Assembly (NCBI GenBank): GCA_026413865.1
Contig: JAOAKB010000003.1
Span: 1-32,479 of the forward strand
Length of the DNA stretch: 32,479 nucleotides
From: Nitrososphaeria archaeon
GTDB lineage: Archaea; Thermoproteota; Nitrososphaeria; JACIWG01
Direction of reading: 5' to 3'
The position numbers and the translations under genes were made by a program. Within the stretch, counting starts at the first letter, position 1, and each line of letters opens with the position of its first letter. Below, in pieces: positions 24,258-32,479 of this stretch. The notes beneath the pieces were generated by a model. That model searched no databases. It was not told the DNA's origin and saw nothing but the letters and a program-made list of their open reading frames with translations.

Positions 24258-24707
24258 ATGACAAAGGAAACATTAAAGGGTCTTAGTATAGAAATAAGTT
24301 TTCTGGTTCATGCGACAGAAGACGAAAAAAAACTATTTGAAGCTATAAAATCTATTTTTAATTTGGATCCTGAAAATTTTGCTCAAAATGTCTTTGAAGG
24401 CCACTATGGTAATCCAATATATAAATATACTGCAATTATAAAAGGTAACCTCACACAACATGTTCTGAGAATAATTTTTGAACGTCTAGATATGGCAGAC
24501 AAAAATGTTCTTACAAAAAGTATAGAGGAAAGAATAGACGAGCACAAAAACTTGTATTTAAGAATAGAAAAATCTAGCTTATTCAAAAAATTTTTTAGAC
24601 TCGGAACATCAAATGTAATATATTTAAAGCTTATTCCTAAGAATAAAAAGATAGGGAACATAAAAAATTTTTATGAAAATTTAATAATTGGATTAGAAAA
24701 TTGTTAA
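24258..24707 (+). CDS. RNA-binding protein of the COG1325 type (exosome-associated by context)
   Basis: Archaea keep this small protein upstream of the exosome genes. The layout agrees: IEISFLVHATEDEKKLFEAI at residues 10-29, FEGHYGNPIYKYTAIIKG near 55-72, then a helix (HVLRIIFERLDMADK) and LYLRIEKSSLFKKFF near 109. These form an alpha-beta RNA-binding fold. The 149-aa length is usual. A direct biochemical role is not established; the exosome link is by context. Its ATG follows a TATA-like box by about 25 bases. Confidence 0.82.
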   Translation: MTKETLKGLSIEISFLVHATEDEKKLFEAIKSIFNLDPENFAQNVFEGHYGNPIYKYTAIIKGNLTQHVLRIIFERLDMADKNVLTKSIEERIDEHKNLYLRIEKSSLFKKFFRLGTSNVIYLKLIPKNKKIGNIKNFYENLIIGLENC

Positions 24708-24710
24708 GAA

Positions 24711-24720
24711 AGATTTAAAT
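24711..24720 (+). promoter_or_regulatory. TATA box for the candidate small RNA
   Basis: AGATTTAAAT ends 20 bases before the TTGGGGGATGA start of the candidate RNA, placing the expected transcription start near 24742. It lies directly after the stop of the preceding gene, so it cannot serve that gene. Confidence 0.5.
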
Positions 24721-24740
24721 GGTTAATAGGCAATAATTGT

Positions 24741-24810
24741 TTGGGGGATGAAGTGTATCGCCGTCCCAGTCTGAGCTAAAAAAGCTTTGAAGAACCAATA
24801 ACACTGACCT
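24741..24810 (+). ncRNA. Candidate C/D-box-like small RNA upstream of psmA
   Basis: Between the RNA-binding gene and psmA is a GC-richer island of about 70 bases with its own TATA box and a T-rich end (CCTTTTAATTT). It contains a near-consensus C box GGGATGA (24745-24751), a D'-like CTGA (24771-24774), a C'-like TTGAAGA (24787-24793) and a D-like CTGA (24804-24807). The C'-to-D guide spacer is 10 bases, as usual, but C-to-D' is 19, longer than typical. It could instead be a structured leader of psmA. No open frame of note crosses it. Confidence 0.42.
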
Positions 24811-24835
24811 TTTAATTTGATAAAAAAATAAAAAG

Positions 24836-24843
24836 GTTTAAAC
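24836..24843 (+). promoter_or_regulatory. Probable TATA box of psmA
   Basis: GTTTAAAC within an A-rich run (AAAAAGGTTTAAAC) predicts transcription from about 24864. That leaves a leader of about 25 bases holding the AGAGGTGA ribosome binding site. Confidence 0.45.
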
Positions 24844-24888
24844 GTAGCCACTATGACTACTATTTGGAAAGAAAAGAGGTGAAGGCAT

Positions 24889-25617
24889 ATTTTCGGTCCA
24901 TCTGCTGGATATGATAGAGCGTTAACGATATTTTCGCCTGATGGAAGACTATATCAGGTAGAATATGCACTAGAAACCGTTAGGAGAGGTACAATTGCTT
25001 TAGGTCTAAAAGGTGTAGACGGTGTTGTTTTAGTAGTTGAGGAGAGGATCCGTAAGCTTCAGTCTCCTACCTTATCTCAAAAAATATTTCAAATTGATGA
25101 TCATATAGGTGCTGCTGCAGCCGGCTATGTTCCTGACGCAAGGGTCTTAGTAGATCGTGCAAGAATTTTTTCTCAAAGTAACCGTTTACTTTATGACGAA
25201 GATGTTGATGTTGAATCAGTTGCAAAATACTTAGGTGATCTAACCCAAGAATTTACACAATATGCTGGTGTTCGCCCATTTGGCGTTTCTCTTATAATTG
25301 CTGGTGTTGATAAAAAGGGGCCTTCAGTATTCTTAGTTGATCCGAGTGGAAGTTATCTACAATATGAAGCGGTCTCAATCGGTGCTGGATCTGAGCAAGT
25401 TACTCAATTTTTAGAAAACAATTTTAATCCATCGATGACATTAGATGATTTATGCGTTTTAGGTGTTAAATCAGTTTATTTAGTTAGCGAAGATAAAGTT
25501 GGTATTGGCCATATAAGAATGGCTGTTGTTGATACTAAAACTAGAAAGCTCAGACGATATACTGAAAGCGAAATATCTAAATTTGCAGCTTTAGCAAAAG
25601 AAAAGTTTGGACAATAA
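24889..25617 (+). CDS. psmA: 20S proteasome alpha subunit, apparent ATT start
   Basis: Alpha subunits form the outer rings and gate of the archaeal proteasome. The frame encodes [40 protein letters not shown], then [20 protein letters not shown] and a normal C-terminus, 242 aa in all. The universal first residue before [10 protein letters not shown] falls on ATT at 24889. In frame upstream are only CAT, AGG and then a TGA stop, and the next in-frame ATG is 182 codons inside. A strong ribosome binding site (AGAGGTGA) lies at the right distance before the ATT. Initiation at AUU, or a single-base error for ATG, is implied. It begins the psmA-SBDS-exosome operon. Confidence 0.92.
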   Translation: MFGPSAGYDRALTIFSPDGRLYQVEYALETVRRGTIALGLKGVDGVVLVVEERIRKLQSPTLSQKIFQIDDHIGAAAAGYVPDARVLVDRARIFSQSNRLLYDEDVDVESVAKYLGDLTQEFTQYAGVRPFGVSLIIAGVDKKGPSVFLVDPSGSYLQYEAVSIGAGSEQVTQFLENNFNPSMTLDDLCVLGVKSVYLVSEDKVGIGHIRMAVVDTKTRKLRRYTESEISKFAALAKEKFGQ

Positions 25618-25628
25618 AAGGGATATTA

Positions 25629-26324
25629 ATGAGCAGCAAATTTACGTGCGTTAGATTGACGATAGATGGGGAAAGATTCGAACTTCTCGTTCGTCCAGAT
25701 CAAGCCTTAAACTATAAGATGGGGAAACAAATAGAACTTTCACAAATAGTTGGTATAGAGGAAATTTTTTCAGATGCCACTAAAGGTCTGCGAGTATCAG
25801 AAGAAAAGCTACAAAAATTTTTTAGGACAACAGATTTCTATAAGATTGCAGAGATTATATTAAAAAAGGGTGAACTACAACTTACGTTAGAGCAAAGAAG
25901 AAAGCTTATAGAAGAAAAGAAAAAAGCCATAATTTCTATATTATCGAAGAATTTTGTTGATCCTAGAACAAATACTCCACACCCTCCAACAAGATACGAG
26001 CAAGCATTGGAAGAAGCACATGTGTCAATTGATCCTTTTAAGTCGCCAGAAGAACAATTACAGAATATAGTTGATGCTTTACGACCTATTCTTCCACTTA
26101 AATCACAAAATTTAATTTTGAAGATAAATATTCCATCAAAATATTCTTCAAAATCTATTGGCTTACTCAAATCGTTTGGTAAATTTTTAAAGGAACAATG
26201 GCTCCCAGATGGAAGTTATATTGTTGAACTCGAAATCCCCGTTGGTCTTCATTCATCTTTAGTTGAAAAAGTTGGTTCATTAACCAAGGGAGAAGCTGAA
26301 ATTACAATTGTTGCGCGGAAGTGA
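25629..26324 (+). CDS. Ribosome maturation protein SBDS (Sdo1)
   Basis: SBDS works with an EF2-like GTPase to release anti-association factor aIF6 from new large subunits. The N-terminal FYSH domain shows [17 protein letters not shown], then [20 protein letters not shown] and [20 protein letters not shown] three-helix domain includes [20 protein letters not shown], and the ferredoxin-like C-terminus begins near residue 157. The 231-aa length is standard. The gene sits between psmA and rrp4, the conserved archaeal order. Confidence 0.95.
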   Translation: MSSKFTCVRLTIDGERFELLVRPDQALNYKMGKQIELSQIVGIEEIFSDATKGLRVSEEKLQKFFRTTDFYKIAEIILKKGELQLTLEQRRKLIEEKKKAIISILSKNFVDPRTNTPHPPTRYEQALEEAHVSIDPFKSPEEQLQNIVDALRPILPLKSQNLILKINIPSKYSSKSIGLLKSFGKFLKEQWLPDGSYIVELEIPVGLHSSLVEKVGSLTKGEAEITIVARK

Positions 26325-26330
26325 GATCAT

Positions 26331-27008
26331 ATGGTTTTAGTTAGAACAAAGGTTTTACCTGGTGATTTATTACATGATTCTTATCAAGGACAACCCCCTC
26401 CGCATACATATAAATTAGGTAATAAATTGTTCTCTTTAAAAGTTGGTCTAGTTGAAATTGAGGGCAAAGAGGTAAAATTAATACCTTTAGCAGGTCCATA
26501 TATTCCAAGAGTTAATGACTTTGTTATTGGCAAAATTATAGATTTTGATGCTTTTTCATGGGATGTTGATATAAACTCGATTTATACTGCACACCTTCCA
26601 GCACAAGATGTATTTGGTAGAGACTTTTCACCACAAACACACTCCCTTACATCACAGTTCAAAGTTGGTGATATTTTGGCTGCCAAAATAGTATCATATG
26701 ATCGCACAAAGGACCCAGTATTGACTGTAAGGGATCATGGTTTAGGTAAAATAATAAATGGAGAACCAGTAAAGCTTTCCCCATCAAAGATACCTAGATT
26801 GATTGGAAAAAAGGGTTCAATGGCTAAAATTATAGAAAGTAAGACAAAAACAAAACTTATTATAGGCCAAAATGGAATCATTATTGTTCAAGGACCTTCC
26901 GAAGGTATAGTATTAGCTGCGAAGGCTATCCGTTTAATTGAAGAAAAAGCTCATGTACCATCGTTAACAAATATGATAAACGATCTATTAACAAAAGAGA
27001 GTGGTTAA
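26331..27008 (+). CDS. rrp4: Exosome RNA-binding cap subunit Rrp4
   Basis: Rrp4 sits on top of the exosome ring and feeds RNA into it. The N-terminal domain carries [20 protein letters not shown], the S1 domain spans [20 protein letters not shown] to [15 protein letters not shown], and a KH domain with the GxxG loop as [16 protein letters not shown] begins near residue 155. The length of 225 aa is normal. GTGAGATC precedes the ATG. Confidence 0.95.
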   Translation: MVLVRTKVLPGDLLHDSYQGQPPPHTYKLGNKLFSLKVGLVEIEGKEVKLIPLAGPYIPRVNDFVIGKIIDFDAFSWDVDINSIYTAHLPAQDVFGRDFSPQTHSLTSQFKVGDILAAKIVSYDRTKDPVLTVRDHGLGKIINGEPVKLSPSKIPRLIGKKGSMAKIIESKTKTKLIIGQNGIIIVQGPSEGIVLAAKAIRLIEEKAHVPSLTNMINDLLTKESG

Positions 27009-27009
27009 A

Positions 27010-27729
27010 ATGGGTAAATTGATAGATGAAAATGGTATAAGATTAGATGGAAGAAGATGGGATGAAATAAGACCTATAACAATTGAAATAGGGGTAATTA
27101 AAAATGCTGATGGCTCAGCATACATAGAATTTGGTAAGAATAAAATTATTGCAGCAGTATACGGCCCAAGAGAAGCCCATCCTAAACATCTTGCTTTACC
27201 TGATAAAGCTATTGTAAGATGCCGTTATCATATGGCTCCCTTTTCTACAGAAGAAAGAAAATCGCCACAACCTTCAAGAAGAGAAATAGAAATCTCGCTT
27301 GTCCTAAGAAGAGCAATGGAAAGTGCTATCTTTTTAGAGGAATATCCTAGATCAATAATTGACGTGTTTGTAGAAGTTTTACAATCAGACGGTGGCTCAA
27401 GATGCGCTAGTATTACTGCGGTTTCGGCAGCTTTGGCTGATAGTGGTATTTCCATGAGGGATCTTGTAGTGGGTTGTGCGGTTGGAAAAATTGATGGTCA
27501 AATTGTGCTAGATTTAAGTGATTATGAGGATAAGGAAGGCGAAGGTGATATGCCAGTAGCCTATATGCCAAATCTTGACAAAATTGTTCTCTTACAATTT
27601 GATGGCATATTTTCAGAAGAAGAGTTCAAAAAAGCAATTGACTTAGCTATTTTAGGTAATAAAAAGGTATATGAAATACTTAAAAAAGCTCTGATTGAAA
27701 AATATTTTAGTATGGTGGATGAAAAGTAA
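27010..27729 (+). CDS. rrp41: Exosome catalytic subunit Rrp41
   Basis: Rrp41 is the RNase PH-like phosphorolytic subunit that degrades RNA 3' to 5' and can add A-rich tails. Seen are [19 protein letters not shown], the RNA-binding [20 protein letters not shown], and the catalytic acid region [19 protein letters not shown]. The length of 239 aa is standard. The start is the ATG at 27010, one base after the rrp4 stop; the upstream GTG at 27001 is less likely. Confidence 0.96.
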   Translation: MGKLIDENGIRLDGRRWDEIRPITIEIGVIKNADGSAYIEFGKNKIIAAVYGPREAHPKHLALPDKAIVRCRYHMAPFSTEERKSPQPSRREIEISLVLRRAMESAIFLEEYPRSIIDVFVEVLQSDGGSRCASITAVSAALADSGISMRDLVVGCAVGKIDGQIVLDLSDYEDKEGEGDMPVAYMPNLDKIVLLQFDGIFSEEEFKKAIDLAILGNKKVYEILKKALIEKYFSMVDEK

Positions 27730-28550
27730 TGTCAATCAAAAAATCTCCTATAATAGAAAATTTAAGAAAAACACAAATGATTGAATTACTGTCAAAAGAG
27801 AAACGTTTAGATGGGCGTTCCTTAATAGACTTTCGTCCTATAATAATAAAGGTTGGCGTAATACAAAAATCAAATGGCTCTGCAGAAGTTTCCATAGGCA
27901 ATACAAAGGTTGTAGCGGGAGTAAAAGTTGAAACTGGTTCTCCTTTTCCAGATACGCCTGATCAAGGTCTTTTAGTTGTTAATGCAGAATTTCTACCATT
28001 CTCTTCAGCATTAATTGAACCAGGCCCCCCAGACGAAGATGCGATCGAAGTTTCTAGAGTGGTCGATCGTGGTATTAGAGAATCACAAATGATAGATCTA
28101 AATGCTTTAGTGATAGAAACTGGAAAATTAGTTTATTGTGTATTTGTGGACATAAGTATATTAAACATGGACGGTAACATATTTGATGCCGCTTTTCTTT
28201 CAGCTGTTTCTGCTCTTTTAACAACAACTTTTGAAAGGAAAACGGTTAAAGGAGATGGAAATATTGAAGTTCAAAAATGTAAGTTGCCAACACGTTGTAT
28301 CCCAATATCAATTTCCTCTATTACTATAGGTGACAGTATACTTATTGATCCTACTGAAGAAGAAGAGTCAGTGCAAGATTCGAGACTAACCTTAACCTTT
28401 AATGATGAAGGTTATCTTTGTGCTGGACAAAAAGGTGGTTCTATGGGTATATCACGGGAGCAATTATTTAAAATAGTAGAACTTTCTAAGGCTAAGGCTG
28501 AGGAACTAAGAGTGCTTGTAAAAAAGGTGATAGAAAATGCCCAAATCTGA
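27729..28550 (+). CDS. rrp42: Exosome structural subunit Rrp42
   Basis: Rrp42 pairs with Rrp41 in the hexameric ring, is itself inactive but completes the active site. It shows KRLDGRSLIDFRPIIIKVGV, NAEFLPFSSALIEPGPPDED and VVDRGIRESQMIDLNALV; the acidic catalytic signature of Rrp41 is replaced by DPTEEEESVQDSRLTLTF, as expected. The length of 273 aa is normal. The ATG overlaps the rrp41 stop (TAATG). Confidence 0.96.
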   Translation: MSIKKSPIIENLRKTQMIELLSKEKRLDGRSLIDFRPIIIKVGVIQKSNGSAEVSIGNTKVVAGVKVETGSPFPDTPDQGLLVVNAEFLPFSSALIEPGPPDEDAIEVSRVVDRGIRESQMIDLNALVIETGKLVYCVFVDISILNMDGNIFDAAFLSAVSALLTTTFERKTVKGDGNIEVQKCKLPTRCIPISISSITIGDSILIDPTEEEESVQDSRLTLTFNDEGYLCAGQKGGSMGISREQLFKIVELSKAKAEELRVLVKKVIENAQI

Positions 28551-28746
28551 AATAAATATGACAAAGGGGTTAGGTGCAAGATATGGTGCTACTGTAAGGA
28601 AACGTGCATCAAAGACTCTAAGTGTGCTAAGACAAAAGAGAATCTGTCCCTCTTGCGGTTCAAAAAAATTCAGAAGGAAGGCTGCAGGTATTTGGTTCTG
28701 TAAAAAATGTAACTATACTGTTGCTGGCGGTGCATATGATTTATAG
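28537..28746 (+). CDS. rpl37ae: 50S ribosomal protein L37Ae
   Basis: This small zinc-ribbon protein of the large subunit has KGLGARYGATVRKRASKTL, then ICPSCGSKKFRRKAAGIWFC and KKC. The four cysteines are arranged C-x2-C and C-x2-C, followed by a VAGGAY ending. At 69 aa it is slightly short but typical in archaea. A GGTGAT ribosome binding site lies within the end of rrp42, which the gene overlaps by 14 bases. Confidence 0.93.
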   Translation: MPKSEINMTKGLGARYGATVRKRASKTLSVLRQKRICPSCGSKKFRRKAAGIWFCKKCNYTVAGGAYDL

Positions 28747-28766
28747 TATCTTCTGGTGAATATAAT

Positions 28767-29132
28767 ATGAGCGAAGAAATCCCTGCTTGGCTAAAAGAAC
28801 GTTTAGCTAGATTCGAGGAAATGCAAAGGAATCTGCAAGCGGTCCAAATTCAAAAAAAACAGATTGATTTAGAAATTTCAGAAATTGAACGTGCGTTAGA
28901 AGAATTAAAAAAAGCTGCACCAGAAGATACAGTTTATAAGTTTACGGGTCAAATTCTGATAAAAGTTAGCAAAGACGAGCTTATTAAAGAATTAGAAGAA
29001 AAGCTTGAATTAGATAAAACAAGAATGACTATTTTAGCGAAGCAAGAAGAGAAGCTAAAACAATCTCTTACAGACTTGCAGAGTAAGATAAGTAGCGCTC
29101 TCTCAGGACACTCAGAGCTTAAAGAAAGCTAA
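28767..29132 (+). CDS. pfdB: Prefoldin subunit beta
   Basis: Prefoldin captures unfolded proteins and passes them to the thermosome. The protein is two long coiled-coil helices around a beta hairpin: LARFEEMQRNLQAVQIQKKQ, the hairpin DTVYKFTGQILIKVSKDELI near residues 52-72, then EELEEKLELDKTRMTIL-like helix and QSLTDLQSKI. The length of 121 aa is standard. GGTGAAT precedes the ATG. The usual position after L37Ae is kept. Confidence 0.92.
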   Translation: MSEEIPAWLKERLARFEEMQRNLQAVQIQKKQIDLEISEIERALEELKKAAPEDTVYKFTGQILIKVSKDELIKELEEKLELDKTRMTILAKQEEKLKQSLTDLQSKISSALSGHSELKES

Positions 29133-30128
29133 ATGTTTCCTAATTTAGAAGACATCTTTAAAGGTAATAATGTATGCATTCTAGCCCATAGATTAGCTGA
29201 TATTGATGCCTTATGTTCCTCTATTGCTTTAGGTAATTTTTTTAAAAAAAATAATGCGTCCAAAATAAATTTCTTTTTTCCTGAGGGTTTAGATTCTTTT
29301 GCTGAAAATCTAAGAAAATTTTTGGGTATTGAGTTATCTGGGCCTGAATGTTTTAAATCTTTTGATTTAATAATCGTTGTAGATACGGGCTCTCCTAAAC
29401 TTTTAGGTGATTACTATTATCTTGTAAAAAATTCTTCTTGTCAGAAAGTATTGATTGATCACCATCCTTTAGCTGAAGAGAGTATACAATTTTATACGCA
29501 TTATTATGTTGATACTGAATATTCCTCAACTTGTGAAATGGTCCTATCACTTTTGCTAAACTTAGGCTTTACCTTTGATCCTATAACATCAAATTTACTT
29601 CTTCTTGGAATTTTGTTTGATACAAAACATTTGATATTAGCAAATGAAAGAACAATAAAAAATGTGTGCTTTTTAATTGACAAGGGTGCAAAACTAAATT
29701 GGGGCCAAGATTTTCTTCTACAAAAAAAGGATAGGTCTGAAGTAATTGCTAAACTAAAATCATTTTCTAGACTAAATGTGTACGAATTTGATAGCTTTAT
29801 AGTTGGTATAGTAAGAATAGGATCTTTCCAAGCTTCAGTAGCTAAATTTTTGGTAGATTCAGGCTGTGATCTTGTTCTTGCATATAGTTTTGATGATATG
29901 ATAAAAGGTAGTTTAAGATGTTCAGATACCCTATGCAAAAATAATGCCATCTCACTGGGCATTATTGCGGAAAGTTTAGCTAAAAAATTTAATGGAATAG
30001 GTGGCGGTCATAAATGTGCTTCCTCCTTTAATCTGAATTGTAAGGATGAACAACTTTTCTTATCAACCTTTTTATCATTGCTTGAGACTATATTCTTCAC
30101 AAAGGCTAAAAAAATTTCATTAAAATAA
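29133..30128 (+). CDS. DHH-family phosphoesterase (NrnA-like)
   Basis: This is a manganese-dependent phosphoesterase that in relatives cleaves short oligonucleotides or nucleotide phosphates. Motifs: LAHRLADIDALCSSIALG near residues 17-34, VVDTGSPK near 86, LIDHHPLAEE near 106, a second metal acid in LGILFDTKHL near 165, and the DHHA1 motif GIGGGHKCASSF near 289. It differs from the RecJ-like protein in the window in size and DHHA1 details. The ATG follows the prefoldin stop directly, so it is part of that operon. The exact substrate is unknown. Confidence 0.86.
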   Translation: MFPNLEDIFKGNNVCILAHRLADIDALCSSIALGNFFKKNNASKINFFFPEGLDSFAENLRKFLGIELSGPECFKSFDLIIVVDTGSPKLLGDYYYLVKNSSCQKVLIDHHPLAEESIQFYTHYYVDTEYSSTCEMVLSLLLNLGFTFDPITSNLLLLGILFDTKHLILANERTIKNVCFLIDKGAKLNWGQDFLLQKKDRSEVIAKLKSFSRLNVYEFDSFIVGIVRIGSFQASVAKFLVDSGCDLVLAYSFDDMIKGSLRCSDTLCKNNAISLGIIAESLAKKFNGIGGGHKCASSFNLNCKDEQLFLSTFLSLLETIFFTKAKKISLK

Positions 30129-30158
30129 TTATCCTTTTATATTGTGCCTTTAACGCAT

Positions 30159-31022
30159 ATGGAAACGTTGACAGAGATAATAAGGTTCATAAACTTTAGT
30201 TTTTCATATTCAGGATCCAACAGTCCTATTTTAAAAAATATAAACCTGTTGATTGAAGAAGGTGATTTTGTTCTTTTGGTTGGGCCTAGTGGTTGTGGGA
30301 AATCGACTCTGTTAAGATGTATAAACGGGTTAATTCCTCACCTTTATAATGGTGTCTATGAAGGTGAAGTAATTGTTGACGGTGAACCTGTAAAAAATAA
30401 AAGTGTAAATGAATTAGCTACAAAAGTTGGCTTTGTTTTCCAAAACCCAGAAAACCAGATATTTATGTTTTCTGTAGAAAAGGATATTGTTTTTGGTTTA
30501 GAAAATATTGGACTTGACAAGACTGAAATTGATGATAGACTTAGTTGGGTTTTGCGAGCTCTAGATATCGAGCATCTAAGATACAAGCCTCCATATGAAT
30601 TATCTGACGGCCAAAAACAAAGGGTCGCAATTGCAGGTGTGCTTGCAATGAAACCTAAAATATTAATTTTAGATGAACCTACTTCCTTACTCGATCCTCG
30701 AACTGCCTTAGAATTCATATCATTACTTAAAGAATTAAATAGAAAATTTGGCTTAACAATTATAGCAGTAGAGCATCGTATTGATCTTTTGACAAATGTA
30801 GCAAACAGGATGGTCGTAATGGATAAAGGGGAAATTGTCTTTAATGGTTGCTTAAAAGATGTTATAGAAAATAAAAATCTTAATCTACATGGTGTTAATG
30901 TTCCACCAGTTATAGCATTACAAAATTACTTAAGAAATGAAGGGTTTATTTTTGACGCATTTTACTTAAACGTTAAAGAATTTTCTAAAGAAATAAAAAG
31001 GAGGTTATTAGAAATTGATTGA
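30159..31022 (+). CDS. ECF transporter ATP-binding protein (first)
   Basis: This is one of the paired ATPases of an energy-coupling factor transporter for vitamins or metals. Walker A is VGPSGCGKST near residues 42-51, the Q loop FQNPENQIF is typical of ECF, the signature is LSDGQKQRVAI, and Walker B ILILDEPTSLLDP is followed by VEHRID. The ATG at 30159 lies about 22 bases after TTTTATATTG, suggesting a leaderless start; a GTG at 30144 is the alternative. The protein is 287 aa. Confidence 0.9.
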   Translation: METLTEIIRFINFSFSYSGSNSPILKNINLLIEEGDFVLLVGPSGCGKSTLLRCINGLIPHLYNGVYEGEVIVDGEPVKNKSVNELATKVGFVFQNPENQIFMFSVEKDIVFGLENIGLDKTEIDDRLSWVLRALDIEHLRYKPPYELSDGQKQRVAIAGVLAMKPKILILDEPTSLLDPRTALEFISLLKELNRKFGLTIIAVEHRIDLLTNVANRMVVMDKGEIVFNGCLKDVIENKNLNLHGVNVPPVIALQNYLRNEGFIFDAFYLNVKEFSKEIKRRLLEID

Positions 31023-31836
31023 AGTTGAATCATTATATTTTAAGTATCCTTTAGCAAATGATTATGTTTTAAAAGACATAAATCTAAAAATAGGGCTTGG
31101 CGAAGTAGTTGGGATAATGGGTGGTAATGGTTCTGGCAAAACCACTCTTATAAAGCATTTTAACGGCCTACTTAAACCAACAAAAGGATTTGTTAGAATT
31201 TTTGGAAAAGACACGCGTGAAGAATCAGTAGCTTATTTTTCTAAAAAAGTTGGCCTTGTCTTCCAAAATCCTGGTCATCAAATTTTCTCTGACACAGTAT
31301 GGAATGAAATTGCATTCGCTTTAAAAAATTTTGGATTCGAAGAAGAAATTATAAATAAAAGAGTCAAGTGGGCGTTAGAATTTTTTAATTTAACACAATA
31401 TAAAGATATGTCACCATTATTATTGAGTGGTGGGGAAAAAAAGAGATTATGCTTGGCCTCAGTTCTTGCTTGGAATCCAGATTTTATAATACTTGATGAA
31501 CCCACAGTAGGTCAAGATTTTCTTCAAAAAGAGAAGCTTATAGAAATTATTAAAATGCTTATAACCCAAAATAAAACAGTCATAGTAGTATCACATGATG
31601 TTGAATTTATATGGCTTTTACAGCCTAGACTAATACTGATTTCTAATGGAACAATTGTTAAAGATGGCGATTGCAAAAGTATTTTTAAAGATAATTCTAT
31701 TTTAGAAAAGTGTGGTATAACAAAGCCTCAGCTTGTTGAATTATATGATGAACTTTATCCTTTAATAGAACAACCGCCTGTTGATGTAATAGAAGCGTAT
31801 TCAATGATACTGAAATTGTTAAGGGGGTTAAAGTAG
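31015..31836 (+). CDS. ECF transporter ATP-binding protein (second)
   Basis: This is the second ATPase of the heterodimer. Walker A is GGNGSGKTT near residues 37-45, the Q loop is FQNPGHQIF, the signature is LLSGGEKKRL, Walker B is FIILDEPTVGQD, and the switch is SHDVEF. The signature loops of the two ATPases differ (LSDGQ against LSGGE), so they are likely non-equivalent sites. The TTG start at 31015 is set by AGGAGGT six bases before it. The gene overlaps its neighbour by eight bases. Confidence 0.92.
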   Translation: MIEVESLYFKYPLANDYVLKDINLKIGLGEVVGIMGGNGSGKTTLIKHFNGLLKPTKGFVRIFGKDTREESVAYFSKKVGLVFQNPGHQIFSDTVWNEIAFALKNFGFEEEIINKRVKWALEFFNLTQYKDMSPLLLSGGEKKRLCLASVLAWNPDFIILDEPTVGQDFLQKEKLIEIIKMLITQNKTVIVVSHDVEFIWLLQPRLILISNGTIVKDGDCKSIFKDNSILEKCGITKPQLVELYDELYPLIEQPPVDVIEAYSMILKLLRGLK

Positions 31837-31837
31837 A

Positions 31838-32479
31838 ATGTTTTGGTTAGCAGAGGGTCTTGTATATAGACGGCAAGAAAGTATAATACATTCCCTTGAT
31901 CCTAGAGTAAAATTAATTATATCATTTTCCCTTTTTATTCTCTCTCTCTTTAGTAGCACCATTTTTGAATTTATTATATTATTATCTGCAATCTTTCTAC
32001 TAGGCGTTTTATCCAAGGTTTTAAGAAGGATGATAAAAACTATAACTTTCTCCCTTACATTTGTGATTATGATATTTGTAATAAATTTACTAGTGGGCTA
32101 TGACCTAATTTTTTCGATAGTCATCTCATTGCGTTTTATTGCAATTATTTCATCTTCTTCAATTTTTTTCTTAACATCTTCTCCTGACGAGCTTGATCTT
32201 GTTATGCGTTCTCTACACTTGCCATATGATTTAATATTTGCTTTTGTCACAGCAGTACGTTTTGTGCCAGTAATATTACTTGATGCTATACAAATAATTG
32301 ATTCACAACGTTCTAGAGGTCTTGAAATAGAAAAGGGGAACATATTTAAACGTATACGTAATTATATTCCTATTTTAATTCCATTGATTGTACAATCAAT
32401 CATTAGAAGTGAGGAGCTTGCTGAAGCTATGGAGTCAAGAGCTTATGGCTTCTCGAAAAAAAGGACTTCATATTATACA
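31838..32479 (+). CDS. ECF transporter transmembrane protein EcfT (cut by the right edge)
   Basis: This is the T component that links the ATPases to substrate-binding S components. The frame starts at the ATG at 31838, preceded by AAGGGGGTT, and is open for 214 codons to the window end. Membrane segments include LIISFSLFILSLFSS, FIILLSAIFLLGVLS, FSLTFVIMIFVINLLVG and LRFIAIISSSSIFFL. Cytoplasmic coupling motifs are DSQRSRGLE and MESRAYGF, matching the family's two Ala/Ser-Arg-Gly-type motifs. The S component, which would name the substrate, is not in the window. Confidence 0.9.
   Translation, partial: MFWLAEGLVYRRQESIIHSLDPRVKLIISFSLFILSLFSSTIFEFIILLSAIFLLGVLSKVLRRMIKTITFSLTFVIMIFVINLLVGYDLIFSIVISLRFIAIISSSSIFFLTSSPDELDLVMRSLHLPYDLIFAFVTAVRFVPVILLDAIQIIDSQRSRGLEIEKGNIFKRIRNYIPILIPLIVQSIIRSEELAEAMESRAYGFSKKRTSYYT

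Noticed and set aside
24853-24882. Nine-codon upstream frame before psmA
   Set aside because: The predicted transcription start from the TATA box at 24836-24843 lies downstream of its ATG, so it is probably not in the mRNA; kept only as a remark.
25435-25617. ATG start 182 codons inside psmA
   Set aside because: It would leave only the last 60 residues of a proteasome alpha subunit; conserved alpha-subunit sequence runs without interruption from 24892.
1-32479. CRISPR array, rRNA genes, insertion sequences or inteins
   Set aside because: No regularly spaced repeats, rRNA-like segments, transposase genes or intein splice blocks were seen.

Overview
The window is archaeal and AT-rich. It carries archaeal/eukaryote-type ribosomal proteins (L31e, L39e, S19e, L10e, S3Ae, S15, L37Ae), RNase P subunit Rnp4, Nep1, an A-type ATPase, KEOPS subunits, a 20S proteasome alpha subunit, the Rrp4/Rrp41/Rrp42 exosome, SBDS and prefoldin beta. 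Upstream elements look archaeal too: T/A-rich boxes about 25 nt before several starts suggest leaderless messages, and internal operon genes carry GGTGAT-type ribosome binding sites. The serine--tRNA ligase is the rare type-2 (methanogenic-type) enzyme, found in methanogens and some related or uncultured archaea. I do not assign a lineage.

Region 1 (1-5260) looks like the right-hand part of an integrated element. It sits against the 3' end of an intact tRNA-Gly(UCC) gene. Next to the tRNA is a complete tyrosine recombinase with a C-terminal zinc ribbon. Further left are the C-terminal remnant of a second integrase, an HTH protein, a ribbon-helix-helix (RHH)-type protein with a striking GATATC operator array, three unrecognised proteins and the C-terminal part of an N-6 DNA methylase that runs off the left edge. 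No second att copy is visible, so the element probably extends beyond the window.

Region 2 (5371-7592) is a ribosome and RNA-processing cluster: nep1, rnp4, then rpS19e-PDCD5-L39e-L31e on the minus strand. Region 3 (7710-12834) is a plus-strand operon of ATPase subunits A, B and D joined by overlaps to ksgA/dim1 and an Mtq2-type methyltransferase. Region 4 (12826-14635, minus) holds trmJ and a DRG-like protein whose GTPase motifs have decayed but whose TGS domain remains. Region 5 (14707-17783) holds L10e, a flavin disulfide-reductase-family protein lacking the redox cysteine, and a YchF-like GTPase.

Region 6 (17763-24201, minus) is one tight operon: kae1, bud32, rdgB, rpS15, a RecJ-like DHH nuclease, pcc1, serS and rpS3ae. 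It combines three KEOPS genes with tRNA charging and ribosome genes. Region 7 (24258-30128, plus) is the archaeal exosome-proteasome superoperon: an RNA-binding protein, a candidate C/D-box-like sRNA, psmA, SBDS, rrp4, rrp41, rrp42, L37Ae, prefoldin beta and a DHH phosphoesterase. psmA is notable because the position of its first methionine is ATT. Region 8 (30159-32479, plus) is an ECF transporter energising module (two ATPases and a T component that is cut by the right edge).

The strongest leads are the ATT start of psmA with the small RNA in front of it, the degenerate DRG-TGS protein, the Cys43-to-Gly flavoprotein, the integrase remnant overlapping an HTH gene, and two multi-site operator-like arrays in the element.
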